Below are positions 22,616 to 33,347 of a stretch of DNA of 64,000 nucleotides, piece after piece (the first letter of the stretch is position 1; each line of letters opens with the position of its first letter). The translations under genes were made by a program, and so were the position numbers. The notes beneath the pieces are model-generated. The model made no database searches. It had not been told where the DNA came from and was given only the letters and a program-made list of their open reading frames with translations. The stretch lies in contig OX638370.1 in the NCBI GenBank assembly GCA_951812925.1, forward strand, positions 49,231,948-49,295,947, written 5' to 3'. The stretch is from Calliopum simillimum. Taxonomy: Eukaryota > Arthropoda > Insecta > Diptera > Lauxaniidae.

Positions 22616-23297
22616 CAGATATTAAAACTTCGCTTGGAGAAACCACTCGTCCAAGACATAAATTCATGGCAATCCCTCAATGAGTCTTAAATAAGTATTC
22701 TCTTGCTTTACTTAAACATATTTATGATATTCCTTATACATATATTAATTTTCTCTTAACATTCTACATACCTATACTGTATACTCCGTTAAAATAATTT
22801 TCTAAAATTTAACTATTTAATTCTCATTCAATTTGTTAACGTCTATGACAAACCGTGGAAACTCAATTTTGAAATGATATACATTCATATTTTTGAATAT
22901 TTTTAAAAATTAAAAAGTCTTTTTAAGTAAATATGTTTGATCTATTTGAAAAACAATGTTCATTATTGTAAAGTTAAATTTCAATTATTTTGTAAAAAAA
23001 GGCTTTATTACATTTAATACAACTACTTTGGAAACATTTTTACTACCCAAATAGTACTCATGAATTCTCTATTAATTTTTTGAATATTAAGTCATACATG
23101 AAAATCAATTTTTTACTATGAAATGTATTTTGAAACTCTTCTTCGAAGCAAGTACTTAAATTAATTTACATCAATTCTTACACTATGTCTCATTATGTAA
23201 AATTTAAAACTTATACTTAAATATGTTAAGAAATTCAATAATAAGTACATACTATAATTCCGGCGGCCAAACCTTCCAATCTCTATTGCAGATACTG
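22616..23297 (+). other. Untranslated 3' part of the BEL/Pao internal region
   Basis: AT-rich sequence between the end of the pol remnant and the polypurine tract, without a coding frame. Part of the missing pol and any 3' region has collapsed here. Confidence 0.7.
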
Positions 23298-23311
23298 CAA
23301 GGCGGGCGGTA
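23298..23311 (+). other. Polypurine tract-like primer site
   Basis: 'CAAGGCGGGCGGTA' immediately precedes the 3' LTR. A GGCGGGCGG tract directly upstream of the LTR fits second-strand priming in BEL/Pao elements. Confidence 0.75.
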
Positions 23312-23958
23312 TGTTTACGCAAGAATACGCATAAACTCCCAAAAACCGGATTTAATTTCCTGCAATTGGCAACGCGAATTGTACCCATTGAAAATTCTTC
23401 AATTCATACCGCCATCTCCCTCACTCTCATGAGTATACGTGGTACACGTCAATCTCATGATTTTTGGTCATTCGTTTTTTCATCGTGCTAAGCAGCGGCC
23501 GCCGTAATTTTCTTTTATATTTCTTTTTAATATTAAATTAGTTAAAAACTTAAAATAACTTACAACTATAACTTAAAACTAAAGTAAAGTCGTTTACAAT
23601 AAAATTATAACGTGAAAGTAAAATCAAAAGTTTGTTTTTTGCTTTGGAAGAAGACACCTGGTGGGGACAATCGTTTTCAGCATTTTACTTTGGGAACACC
23701 ATAGCCCAAAAGTATTTTTGATCATCAAAGATAGCAGCAGCATCATCCTGGTGGTCATCAGCATCGCTCCAGCGGTTATCCAACATCACAGCCTCCAACG
23801 TCAAAAGCAGCAGTTCACGTGGCAGCCGTCCGCAGTCGACGTCGGCAGCAGCAACTTTACAAAGCAGACAAACTACGAAAAGGTATTCCTTTAAAATCAT
23901 TTATACTCGGCGCCCGCTCAATATTCACAAAAAAAAGAGTTCAGTCCCCGGCTGAACA
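23312..23958 (+). repeat. 3' LTR of the BEL/Pao element
   Basis: 647 bp, same length as the 5' LTR and no difference seen by eye. Ends CGGCTGAACA, followed by AGTGC at 23959-23963. Confidence 0.95.
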
Positions 23959-24240
23959 AGTGCGTTCTAAAATGACAACTGTTTTCGAACACAAAAATAT
24001 ACAGCTCTTATATTGAAATTTCTCAAAAAACAAAAAAAAAGGTTCGCAAAATTTGAGTTTGGCCCCCCAAGATGAAATCCTGCGTACGCCCTTGGCTATC
24101 CGTTTTGTTGCGTCAGGTCAGGTTGTCTGTAAAACCGGTTAAGGAGTTATTGGGAAATCGTTGATATGAAAAATAGAAAATAGTATTTCGTCGGAAGGCG
24201 CATTTAAAATCATTTAATGACTAACATTGGATATTAAACG

Positions 24241-24387
24241 CATATGGGCGAATCCGAAAATAATCTCCTATATGACCCAGGTTTTATGAAAATTCGTTTT
24301 TTCATGTACAATAACCAAATGTGGTGGAATATATTCCTAGACGTATAAACTGAAATTTCCAATAGGCGAACAAAAAAATTTCGACCT
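24241..24387 (+). repeat. Inverted-repeat arm, partner of 26390-26538
   Basis: Sequence from 'CATATGGGCGAATCCGAAAA' through 'GAATATATTCCTAGACGTAT' to 'AAAAAATTTCGACC' occurs on the opposite strand at 26390-26538. The arms flank the 295-bp array and repeat-derived DNA, so this is probably another foldback. Confidence 0.8.
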
Positions 24388-24501
24388 GAGGGGGTGTCAG
24401 GAGGTCGTTTTATCTGAAAATTTTGGGAAAATCGAGATTTGCGATAATAAACGGGAGAGCACATATTTCAGAAGTAGTAAATATGTTACGGGGCACCTTT
24501 C

Positions 24502-25388
24502 CAAATATTCTGAAGCAAAATTCAGAAAAATCGTATGTGGGTCGTGGCGACAGAATGGGTTAAAAAGTCTAAATCACTCATTACGGCCACATAACAGGTC
24601 CTAAAATTCTGAAAAAAAATCAAGCAAGTTCATTGATAAAAAATAAATCGACTTTGCTTATGATATTTTTTAATCTAAGCGCCCCCTGCCGAGTAAAAAA
24701 TGAAAAACGCTAAATTTTGGGTAAAAAATGCGATTATTGGCGATATGCGATCGAGCACACCATAGCGACACATAGGGTAAGATAGCCGGATATATAACAA
24801 ATATTCTGGAGTAAAATTCAGAAAAATCGTATGTGGGTCGTGGCGTCAGAAGGGGTTAAAAAGTTTAAATCGCTCATTACGGCCACGTAACAGGTCCTAA
24901 AATTCTGAAAAAAATCAAGCAAGTTCCCCAATAGAAGACAAATCGAATTTGTTTATGATGTTTTTTTAATTCAAGCGCCCCCTGCCGAGTAAAAAAAGAA
25001 AAACGCTTATTTTTGGGTAAAAAACGTGATTTTTGGCGAATGCGATCGAGCACACCATAGCGACACATAAGGCAAGATAACGGGATATCTAACGAATATC
25101 CTGGAGTAAAATTCAGAAAAATCGTATGTGGGTCGTGGCGTCAGAATGGGTTCAAAAGTTTAAATCGCTCATTACGGCCACGTAACAGGTAGTAAAATTC
25201 TGAAAAAAATCAAGCAAGTTCCCCAATAGAAAACAAATCGAATTTGTTTATGTTTTTTTAATTCAAGCGCCCCCTGCCGAGTAAAAAAAGAAAAACGCTT
25301 ATTTTTGGGTAAAAAAAACGTGATTTTTGGCGAATGCGATCGAGCACACCATAGCGTCACATAAGGTAAGATAACGGGATATCTAACT
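24502..25388 (+). repeat. Tandem array of three units of about 295 bp
   Basis: 'ATTCAGAAAAATCGTATGTG' recurs at 24520, 24816 and 25111 (spacing 296 and 295). Each unit holds 'GGGTCGTGGCG', 'CATTACGGCCAC', 'CAAGCGCCCCCTGCCGAGTA' and 'GCGATCGAGCACACCATAGC'. Units two and three are most alike. The 62-63-residue reverse-strand frames recur because of the repeat and are not genes. Confidence 0.92.
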
Positions 25389-25399
25389 GTAATGTGCGC

Positions 25400-26389
25400 T
25401 GCGGTTTTACAAATAGTGCAGGCAAATTAGGTAAAAACAGGTATTCATTTCTAATTTTGTTGAACATGCACCGATTTTGATCCGACAGGGCTCATTTTGT
25501 TCGTAATAAAATTTAGAACAAAACCAACACATTAGTTTTTTCCGGCCTTTCCCCAAAATTTCTTTAGTCCCCCGTGAACCCTCAAAATCGGATAAATTCA
25601 ATAAAACAGTTCTAAAATGCCTAAAAATAGAAAGTTATGCTATTCACGGGGTTCTCTAGATTGCTGAATCCAAATATGATGTTGGAAAATGAAAAAACTT
25701 AAAATGGCGCCCGGAAAACTGCGTACATACCCATTTTAAGCACCAAAAATGGGAAAAAATCGTTACAGGGGGTTTTAGCCTAGAAGGCTTGTTACATTGA
25801 ATGAATTTATACGGTCGGTGTGGGATATTATTTTTTATACTATAAAAAGTAAAGTTTACCAAAAATTTTTTTGTGTTTTTGATTTGTTTATTATTTAAGC
25901 AATAACTATAAAAAGTTAATACAACTCAAAATTAAAAATATTTGTAACAATTTGCAATACATTTTTTCTAAAGTAATTTGAGGTCGCTGAACACGAAAAA
26001 CCCAATTATTTTTTTTTCCATGCGGCCGTTCTCGAGTTATTTGTTAATTTATATTTTCGAGGTTATAGCTTCATATGCATCAATATATTTCTATCACGCT
26101 AAGTCCGATCAATTTTATTTTTCCACGTTTACAAAGAGTGATTAATGGCGCTTCTAACAAGTATACCAATGATTTGCTACGAACAAAATTGACTGAGTTA
26201 TAGCAGAAAAAAGTTTGAAGTTTCAAAAATTTTTGAAGTTTTTCATATCAACTTCAAATGAAACATTTGGTTTTTGGCATATAATTTTTTTTTTACTTGT
26301 TTTTTAGTAATTTTATTAAATGGCGCATATAATTGCAAACATTTTAAGCCTTTGCTGAGCAAAATCGAATGAAATTTCCAAAAGATATT
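25400..26389 (-). repeat. Repeat-derived DNA matching 6100-6360 in inverse orientation
   Basis: Reverse strand 25870-25690 ('GTAAACTTTACTTTTTATAG', 'TTTTGGTGCTTAAAATGGG', 'CGCAGTTTTCCGGGCG') matches 6225-6355. The 'TTTGAGGTCGCTGAACACGA' side (25977) corresponds to about 6115. No gene was seen. Confidence 0.7.
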
Positions 26390-26538
26390 AGGTCGAAATT
26401 TTTTTGTTCGCCTATTGGAAATTTCAGTTTATACGTCTAGGAATATATTCTACCACATTTGGTTATTGTACATGAAAAAACAAATTTTCATAAAACCTGG
26501 GTCATATAAGAGGGGATTATTTTCGGATTTGCCCATAT
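26390..26538 (-). repeat. Inverted-repeat arm, partner of 24241-24387
   Basis: Reverse complement of 24241-24387 with few differences. The 96-residue frame crossing it is a repeat by-product. Confidence 0.8.
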
Positions 26539-26589
26539 ATCTTGTTTTGATGGATCCTTTTGACCCTTTTTCCAAAAAACTGCGCTACA

Positions 26590-26775
26590 TTCTACAACAA
26601 TATTCTGCCAAAAATGTCTTAGGGGTCACCAAATGCTTAAAACTTGAGAAATTAGAACTTAGTAATTTTTTTCATTTTATTACATTTTTGACGCATTATT
26701 CTTAAGTTTCCCGATCAAGAAAAGTATATCAAAATGATATCCAAAATTTGTCAGTGACATACTTAAATTTGATAA
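26590..26775. repeat. Inverted-repeat partner of 34690-34865
   Basis: 'AATATTCTGCCAAAAATGTC', 'GGGGTCACCAAATGC' and 'AAAATGATATCCAAAATTTG' have inverted, diverged equivalents at 34690-34865. The pair brackets everything from 26.8 to 34.7 kb, suggesting an older outer foldback around the large palindrome. Confidence 0.6.
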
Positions 26776-26839
26776 AAAAAGGATATCATAGTGTTATATG
26801 GAATGTAAGGTTTGGTGGCCTCGCACTATAACAAGTGCC

Positions 26840-27060
26840 GAGCTACATCAAAAATGCAATCAGAGGGCTATTTCAAACAAGGTCAAGCTGCGCAAATGGA
26901 GATGGATTGGTCACACTCTTCGGAAACCACACAGCGAAGTTTGTCGCCAGGCTCTTAAGTGGAATCCACAAGGCAGTAGAGGACGTAGTAGACACAAAAC
27001 CAACTGGAAAAGGAAGCTGAAGAATCGGGAAAGTCGAGGCAAGAAATCAAAGAGAGGAGA
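26840..27060 (+). pseudogene. C-terminal fragment of an RTE-type non-LTR retrotransposon
   Basis: One frame reads 'LRKWRWIGHTLRKPHSEVCR' then 'QALKWNPQGSRGRSRHKTNW'. The W-R-W-I-G-H-x-L-R-K and QAL-x-WNPQG blocks are typical of the tail that follows the reverse transcriptase in RTE/CR1-like elements. Only this tail remains; RT and endonuclease are absent. The basic continuation is unreliable. Confidence 0.75.
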
Positions 27061-27109
27061 ATACATACATGCATACCCAACAGAAAATTTCGATGCGCGT
27101 CCTTCTCGC

Positions 27110-27260
27110 ATCTAAAGAGCTTAATTTGTGTGCGCATATTTTCTGCGCTATAGGTAGCGAGAGCGAAGGGCTTCCATAGAGCATTTCTGAATGCGAGAGC
27201 GATGCGCATCCAAAGAGCATTTCTGGTAGCGAGAACGAAGCGCTTTCGGTCACGTATTTA
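27110..27260. repeat. Minisatellite, part 1 ('GCATTTCTGAATGCGAGAGC')
   Basis: Units of roughly 40-45 bp combine 'AGAGCATTTCTGAATGCGAG', 'AGCGATGCGCATCCAA' and 'GGTAGCGAGAACGAAGCGCT'. The same units return at 27525-27740. Confidence 0.8.
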
Positions 27261-27277
27261 CGCACAAAACAAAGAGC

Positions 27278-27480
27278 GAGGATGGAGCAGTGGTCTAGCG
27301 ACTGGCACTGCGATTGAGAGTCGTAGCAACCGTGAGGTCCTCGGTTCAACTCCGGCCCAGACCTAACACGAAAGTTTTTCAACATGCAATTTTTCAATTA
27401 TAATTAATTTAGTAAAATAAAAATAATTATAATTAGATCAAAAAAAATAATAGTCTGATTAGTCTTTGTGGCGAATGACG
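27278..27480 (+). mobile_element. tRNA-derived SINE, copy 1
   Basis: Pol III box A-like TGGTCTAGCGAC (27291-27302) and a perfect box B GGTTCAACTCC (27343-27353) lie about 41 bp apart. An anticodon-arm-like stem (TGCGA/TCGTA) with a 7-base loop lies between them. An AT-rich body follows, with 'TAGTCTGATTAGTCTTTGTG' near its end. The acceptor stem does not pair and the copy sits between minisatellite blocks, so I call it a SINE and not a tRNA gene. Relatives are at 31395-31600 and 62980-63160. Confidence 0.7.
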
Positions 27481-27524
27481 TAAAATTTCAATTAAAAATT
27501 AATTTTTTAAACATTTTTATTCTC

Positions 27525-27740
27525 ATCCAAAAAGCATCCAAAGAGCATTTCTGAATGCGGGAGCGATGCGCATCCAAACAGCATTTCTGGATGCGAGAGC
27601 GATGCGCATTCAAAGAGCATTTCTGGTAGCGAGAACGAAGCGCTTCCTTCCAATGACATGCCAATGTTAATTTCAACGCTTTTGGAAACGAGAGAGATGC
27701 GCTTCACTGCTGCTTTAGAGCGCTTTAGAAGCGCTATTCA
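27525..27740. repeat. Minisatellite, part 2
   Basis: At least three units of 'AGCATTTCTGNATGCGRGAG' plus 'CGATGCGCATCCAAA'. Reverse-strand translations show the repeating 'NAHRSRIQKC' pattern, a sign of DNA repetition and not of a protein gene. It was probably continuous with 27110-27260 before the SINE inserted. Confidence 0.8.
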
Positions 27741-28645
27741 CGGGCTCCATTCTCCATTGGGTACATACATACATACATCACGGCGCTGTCCTGAGAATTT
27801 AAATAACGATAACAACACCTCTCTGGGGTTATTCCGTATTATAAAAGCCTATTAAGTTCTGCATATTTTGGTGAAAAAATCGTTAGAGCGGTTTTTGAAA
27901 AAAAAAGCCAAAAAACCGTTAAAATTGAAATGAAAAAAAGTTTTGAGTTGACACACAAAAACTAATTTTTTATCAATATTTTAATAAACAATGATTATAA
28001 TGTGTATATATTGTGAAAGCATATTAAATTCTAAAGAATATAAGACTAAGTAGAAAAAAATCCATTTACCGGTTTTCAAAAAAGTGGCAAAAAAACGTTA
28101 AAATTTCAATGAAAATCAATATTTTTAGTCGACATATGAAAATAAGTTTTGCTGATTATTGTAACATATAATGAAAATTATAAATATACACACATATTAT
28201 ATATATATCATGTATGTTTTCTATAGAATGAAAAGTTTACATTCCTTACCAAAAAATTACTGAAAAAAATGATTACAAAAATTATTTAATTAAAAAAATA
28301 TCGTTAAAATTGGAGTTAGCCCGACAAAATTCGGATTTTGCTGCAAAATAGTTCGAAGTGATATTTTGTCACCAGAATACTCTTTAGTTATGCATGAAAG
28401 ATAAAGTGTGAAAAAATCATAGTGAAATCTTGTACGCATAAAAAGTTATTCAAGGTCAAAGGTCGAAAAAATCAGTTTTTTGCAATTATCAGACTAACGG
28501 TTACCTTTTCTGAAAAATAGGTCTAGACGATTTTGTAGTCCTTAAAGTTTTCTATAGAAAAGACCTCAGAGTGGTTTTCCTACGATTAATAGCTTAGGAG
28601 ATATTCTAATTGAAAAAGTGTCAAAGCTTGGTAATGCATACATGC

Positions 28646-28927
28646 GGTATATAAGTGTGCATAGCCACATGTTGATTTTTAATGTGCCATAACTTATGAA
28701 CGATGAGTTACACGAATTGTATGTACACATACAATTTACCGTTAAGGAGTAAATCAATAAAAACAGATTTTTTTAACGTTTTCCTTCATTTTTATGGTTC
28801 TCATTGAATAACTCCTAAACGGTAAATTTCATGTGTACATAAATTTGCTTATCATTTCGTGTAACTCATCGTTCATAAGTTATGGCACATAAAAAATCAA
28901 CATGTGGCTATGCACACTTATATACCG
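28646..28927. mobile_element. Small palindromic insertion in the left arm of foldback 2
   Basis: GGTATATAAGTGTGCATAGC at the left pairs with GCTATGCACACTTATATACC at the right. Inner parts ('CATAACTTATGAACGATGAG') pair as well. The right arm of foldback 2 at 30836-30860 lacks the segment and shows the uninterrupted sequence, so it is a later insertion. Confidence 0.85.
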
Positions 28928-31197
28928 CACACGGTGGTTTTTAAAAAAATTCAACTTTTTGAAATACCACCCGCGATTTTTTTCGGGGATAGTGTTGGGG
29001 GACCCTTCTAGTATCAGAATCCGGGATCCGCGAAATCGAACGTCCAGCCGTTTTTTTTTTTCGACATTTTAGTTTTTTTAACGATTTTTGAGAATGTCTC
29101 GGATTTATATACATATTATGTACACATATATATGTATGTACGTACATAAATATACTTGTATATGTATATATGTGTAATATATATATATGTATATATATAT
29201 ACATACATGCATACATACATATAAAAGGTATCGTTTCCGCACCATTTATTTTTAAAAAAAATCGGTTTTTTCGTATATAAAAAAACACAAACAAAAACCG
29301 GATACAGAAATAGTCACTCCAGATGTGATTTTTGATGCTTAATCCGAATCTGGTCTTAGAATTGCTCTATTACTTCTGGACTTTGAGATATCCTTACATA
29401 TATGTATAAAGGATACCACATTTTTTCCTATTTTTGAAGTTATATAACAAGATAAGATAATATTGTGCCGTAAAATCTGGTATGGCAGTTAATAGCCCTA
29501 GCTTTTTTCTTGAAAACTCAATTAAACCGATAACGATATCTTTTTTTTTGTCGGAGATATCTTTACCTAAAAAGTTAAAAAAGTGCAAAAACACGATTTT
29601 TGGCTATATTGGATGTTATATGCAGGACACACAAAATTCTTCTGTGAATTTCTATTACCAGAAGCATTTAGTACTTTCTTTTGGCTTTCAATTGAGCTAT
29701 TAAATGATTATCTGCAATATTTTTCTGCAAAGTTATGTTAACTTTAAAATCACACCATGAAACTTAAAGCGAAAAATCTCGGTTTTCGGCTATATTTGAA
29801 GTTGTATACAGTACGGACGAAATTTTTCTGATCTTTTTTACCAACCGAAGCATTTAAAACCATTCTTTATCTTCAAAATGAGCTAACAAGTGGTCTCTTG
29901 TAATTGTTTTCTTAAAAGTTATGACTATTTTAAGACGACATGTTGCAGCAATACGTATATAAGAAATACTCGTACACTATATTTTAGTGGCACCCCTGTG
30001 AGTTTGCACTTCATAATGTAATTTTTAAATGGTCATAACTTTATAGAGGAATATTGCAGATGAACATTTAATAGCTCAATTGAAAGCCAAAAGAAAGTAC
30101 TAAATGCTTCTGGTAATAGAAATTCACAGAAGAATTTTGTGTGTCCTGCATATAACATCCAATATAGCCAAAAATCGTGTTTTTGCACTTTTTTAACTTT
30201 TTAGGTAAAGATATCTCCGACAAAAAAAAAGATATCGTTATCGGTTTGATTGAGTTTTCAAGAAAAAAGCTAGGGCTATTAACTGTCATACCAGATTTTA
30301 CGGCACAATATTATCTTATCTTGTTATATAACTTCAAAAATAGGAAAAAAAGTGGTATCCTTTATACATATATGTAAGGATATCTCAAAGTCCAGAAGTA
30401 ATAGAGCAATTCTAAGACCAGATTCGGATTAAGCATCAAAAATCACATCTGGAGTGACTATTGCTGTATCCGGTTTTTGTTTGTGTTTTTTTATATACGA
30501 AAAAACCGATTTTTTTTAAAAATAAATGGTGCGGAAACGATACCTTTTATATGTATGTATGCATGTATGTATATATATATACATATATATATATTACACA
30601 TATATACATATACAAGTATATATATGTACGTACATACATATATATGTGTACATAATATGTATATAAATCCGAGACATTCTCAAAAATCGTTAAAAAAACT
30701 AAAATGTCGAAAAAAAAAAAACGGCTGGACGTTCGATTTCGCGGTTCCCGGATTCTGATACTAGAAGGGTCCCCCAACACTATCCCCGAAAAAAATCGCG
30801 GGTGGTATTTCAAAAAGTTGAAATTTTTTAAAAACCACCGTGCGCATGTATGCATTACCAACCTTTGAAACTTTTTTAATTAGGATATCTTCTAAACTAT
30901 TAGTCGTACGAAAACCACTCTGATGTCTTTTCTATAGAAAATTTTAAAGACTACAAAATCGTCTAGACCTATTTTTCTGAAAAAGTAACCGTAAGTGTGA
31001 TGTTTGCAAAAAACTGATTTTTTCGACCTTTGACCTTGAATAACTTTTTATGCGTAGAAGACTTCACTATGATTTTTTCACACTTTATCTTTCATGCATA
31101 AATAAAGAGTATTCTGGTGACAAAATTTCACTTCGAACTATTTTGCAGCAAAATCCGAATTTTCTCGGGCTAACTCCAATTTCAACGATATTTTTTC

Positions 31198-31745
31198 AAC
31201 TAAATAATTTTTACTAATTTTACGAACTTTAGTCATTATTTGCAAGAATCTAAAATTCTATGCATTTTTCAACTTAGAAAATCATGGCTGGACCTTACCA
31301 AACAACAACAACTACAGGAGTCATGACGAAGTGAAAGAGAACAAAAATCTCACTACATGAATATAGGCACTTAATCTACCAATTTTTCTGAGGGTACATA
31401 GCGCAGTCCATTGATCAATGCGCTATGTAGAGAGATTGACTCCGAGGTTCATAGTTCAATCCCGGCCTCAGACAAAAAGTTCAAAAATTTTTCAATTGTT
31501 ATTTCATTTAATTTAAAATAAATTAAATAAAACATTAATTGGTCTGATGATGGTTACGTCGCGGTAACCGAAACATATGTCACCATAGCCATGCTTAGTA
31601 GTTTTTTTCTCTAGTCCTAATTGTCATGATTTTCCAAGTTGAAAAATGCATAGAATTTTAGATTCCTGCAAATAATGACTAAAGTTCGTAAAATTAGTAT
31701 AATTTTCATATAGTCAACATAAACCATTTTAACTAATTAATTTTT
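31198..31745. mobile_element. SINE-bearing foldback inserted in foldback 2
   Basis: AACTAAATAATTTTT (31198-31212) and AACTAATTAATTTTT (31731-31745) flank the insertion. The sister arm near 28282-28300 has one uninterrupted copy. Inside, inverted arms of about 80 bp ('ACTAATTTTACGAACTTTAG' and 'AAATTCTATGCATTTTTCAA') enclose SINE copy 2. A 15-bp duplication is long for a DNA transposon and closer to retrotransposition. Confidence 0.8.
31395..31600 (+). mobile_element. tRNA-derived SINE, copy 2
   Basis: Box A-like TAGCGCAGTCCATTG near 31400 and box B-like AGTTCAATCCC (31453-31463) are followed by an AT-rich body. A tail follows with 'GGTCTGATGATGGTTACG' and 'CGAAACATATGTCACCA'. The CGAAACATATGTCACCA word is shared with copy 3 (on the reverse strand near 62982-62999). 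Confidence 0.7.
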
Positions 31746-32492
31746 GTTATCATTTTTTCAGTGTTTTTTTGTTAAGGAAAGTAAACTTTTTATTCTATAG
31801 AAAACATAGGGTAAGCTGGGGTACATTTGACACCGGGGCACATTTGACTTTGCCATTTTCGGTGTGAACACGCCTTTCGAACCAAAAACCTGAAATGCAG
31901 AAACATAACTAATTAGAGTGGAAGCAACGTAATGAAATTTGGTAGTTCTCGTTCAACTTCTCCCGCGCTAATAAGCTTTTTTAACTTTTTGTGTATTTTT
32001 TTGTAATTTTCGACATCTTGTTCGTAAGGGCTTTGCAAATAAAGTTGTATTGTTTTTTAGAAGTAAGTATGAAAATTTGGTAGCACTAACCTTTACAATA
32101 AATAGAATAAAAGTGTTTTTTATCAAGGTCAAATAGTTTAGATTTTAAAATATTTTTAATTCTTCAAGAGATATTGGGGCACATTTGACTTTTGTCGAAG
32201 GGGCACATTTGACGTTCGTCCAGACATATGTGTTTGTGTATTTTAGAAGATTTTCTAGTGTTATCTTTTTAAAGATATGGTATACCATTATAAAATGAAG
32301 ACGAACAGACGCGATGGCGATGAAAAAAGTTAAATTCGCTATTTCTAATATCGGAAACCAGAGAGAAACTCCGACTTCCGGCACAGAATCCATTTCATTT
32401 GATTTAATATAATTTGTTACCTTTGTTTTATCTACAATTCAAGATTTTTGAATAGGTGCTTTCCAGGACCTCTACCACTTATTTTAATTTGA

Positions 32493-32684
32493 AAATCTGG
32501 ATGGATGAATTCCCGAAGTAAACATATTGACATCAAAGTTCATCATGTATGCAAAGTTTTTAATAATTATCAAATTGACTGGAAGTATTCCCCATCATCA
32601 TGTGAAAGCGCTGCAGATATCTTGACGATGGTGTTACCCAAAATCCAGCCCAAAGAAATTTCCATCAAACTGGCTCTTACCTAA
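32493..32684 (+). pseudogene. Copia-like RNase H C-terminal fragment inside element X
   Basis: The frame reads 'SRSKHIDIKVHHVCKVFNN' and shortly after 'SCESAADILTMVLPK', then stops at 32682. SR(S/T)KHIDI...H and ADILTKxLPK are the closing motifs of Ty1/copia RNase H. The basic residue normally before LP is Met/Val here. Upstream RNase H motifs were not found, so this is a short captured piece or the end of a decayed insertion. Too short to be functional. Confidence 0.6.
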
Positions 32685-32754
32685 CATTTTATGTTGATGT
32701 TCTCATTAGGGATGTTGTTGGAAATTGTACTTTATACTTATATATTGTCCGTGG

Positions 32755-33009
32755 GAAATTGGGCGAAAAATCCAAAAACCCATTTTTTATGTGGGAGATA
32801 TTATAGAAGTAATTAGCTATACTTGATACAAGATCAGTTATTTGAGAAGAGTTCCACTATTAAATTGGGTTTTTATAAAACCGGAAGTGGAAGATGTTTG
32901 CCTGACTTTAAAGAGTGTAATTGAGTTTAAATTACCAACTCCAACAAATCCAGCCTCAACTTCACGTTCACGCACTAAATACGTATTTGACATCGACTTC
33001 TCACATTAA
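32755..33009 (+). pseudogene. C-terminal tail of a transposase-like protein in element X
   Basis: One frame with a single internal TGA (32824-32826) reads 'KIQKPIFYVGDIIEVISYT', then 'WVFIKPEVEDVCLTLKSVIE' and 'RTKYVFDIDFSH', and ends at TAA 33007-33009. Its pattern is an SH3/Tudor-like '(Y/W)VG-x-I' strand, then 'F-x-x-P-E-V-E-D', 'V-x-x-K-L-P-x-P' and an 'F-D-I-D-F' end. It resembles tails seen in insect transposase-like hypothetical proteins. I recognise the pattern only from memory, so the family is uncertain. If correct, element X is a deletion derivative of the element that encoded it. Confidence 0.45.
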
Positions 33010-33347
33010 TATATAAAATAAGTCTTCGTTAGTACATACATAGGTACTTATAATTTGTATTTATATGAAAAAAATCTATGTATGAATGTTTTGTTTAATG
33101 TTTCTGTGTTATTTTTGTGAGTGTCAAATGTGCCCCTTGCAATGTCAAATGACTTTTTTTGAAAAAATTTAAAAAAGTACTCTTAATGCAGTTTTTTTGA
33201 AATTTTTTTTTTTCTTGGTTTTCATCTTAAATAATCAATGTTTCAGAAACAGTAAAGAGTATTAAGATCGTGTAATAATTTTCAAAGATACAGGTCTTTG
33301 AAAATTTAGTGTCAAATGTGCCCCAGTCTCCCCTACATGATATATAG

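Larger units (their letters stand above)
18348..23958 (+). mobile_element. BEL/Pao LTR retrotransposon, recent but internally deleted
   Basis: It is 5611 bp long. Two 647-bp LTRs (TG...CA ends) bracket a primer-binding-like site, a leader, one gag-pol frame and a purine-rich tract, and AGTGC is duplicated on both sides. Every LTR feature is offset by exactly 4964 bp and I saw no base difference between the LTRs, which points to very recent insertion. Yet gag-pol has an in-frame stop and lacks most of the reverse transcriptase and integrase core. This copy must therefore have been mobilised by proteins of another copy. Confidence 0.95.
31809..33334. mobile_element. TA-flanked element X with reiterated 'GGGGCACATTTGAC' motif
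   Basis: The left end is GGGTAAGCTGGGGTACATTT; the right end on the reverse strand is GGGGAGACTGGGGCACATTT. TA flanks both sides (31807-31808, 33335-33336). The sister arm of foldback 2 near 28214-28222 has a single TA there, so the boundaries are certain. The motif GGGGCACATTTGAC recurs in outward orientation near 31839, 32173, 32199, 33122 and 33308. It is 1526 bp long. It holds two coding relics, at 32493-32684 and 32755-33009, but no intact transposase. Confidence 0.92.

Noticed and set aside
24502..25388. CRISPR-like array
   Set aside because: Units are adjacent and homologous over their whole 295 bp, without unique spacers, in a eukaryotic genome.
27284..27364. A functional tRNA gene
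   Set aside because: A and B boxes and an anticodon-like stem exist, but the acceptor stem does not pair and related copies have non-tRNA tails; a SINE is the better reading.
27525..27740. Protein with 'HRSRIQKC' repeats
   Set aside because: Direct translation of a minisatellite.
29394..30861. Mirrored frames around the centre of foldback 2
   Set aside because: Same peptide on both sides of a palindrome on opposite strands; some consist of TATA/GTAT microsatellite translation.
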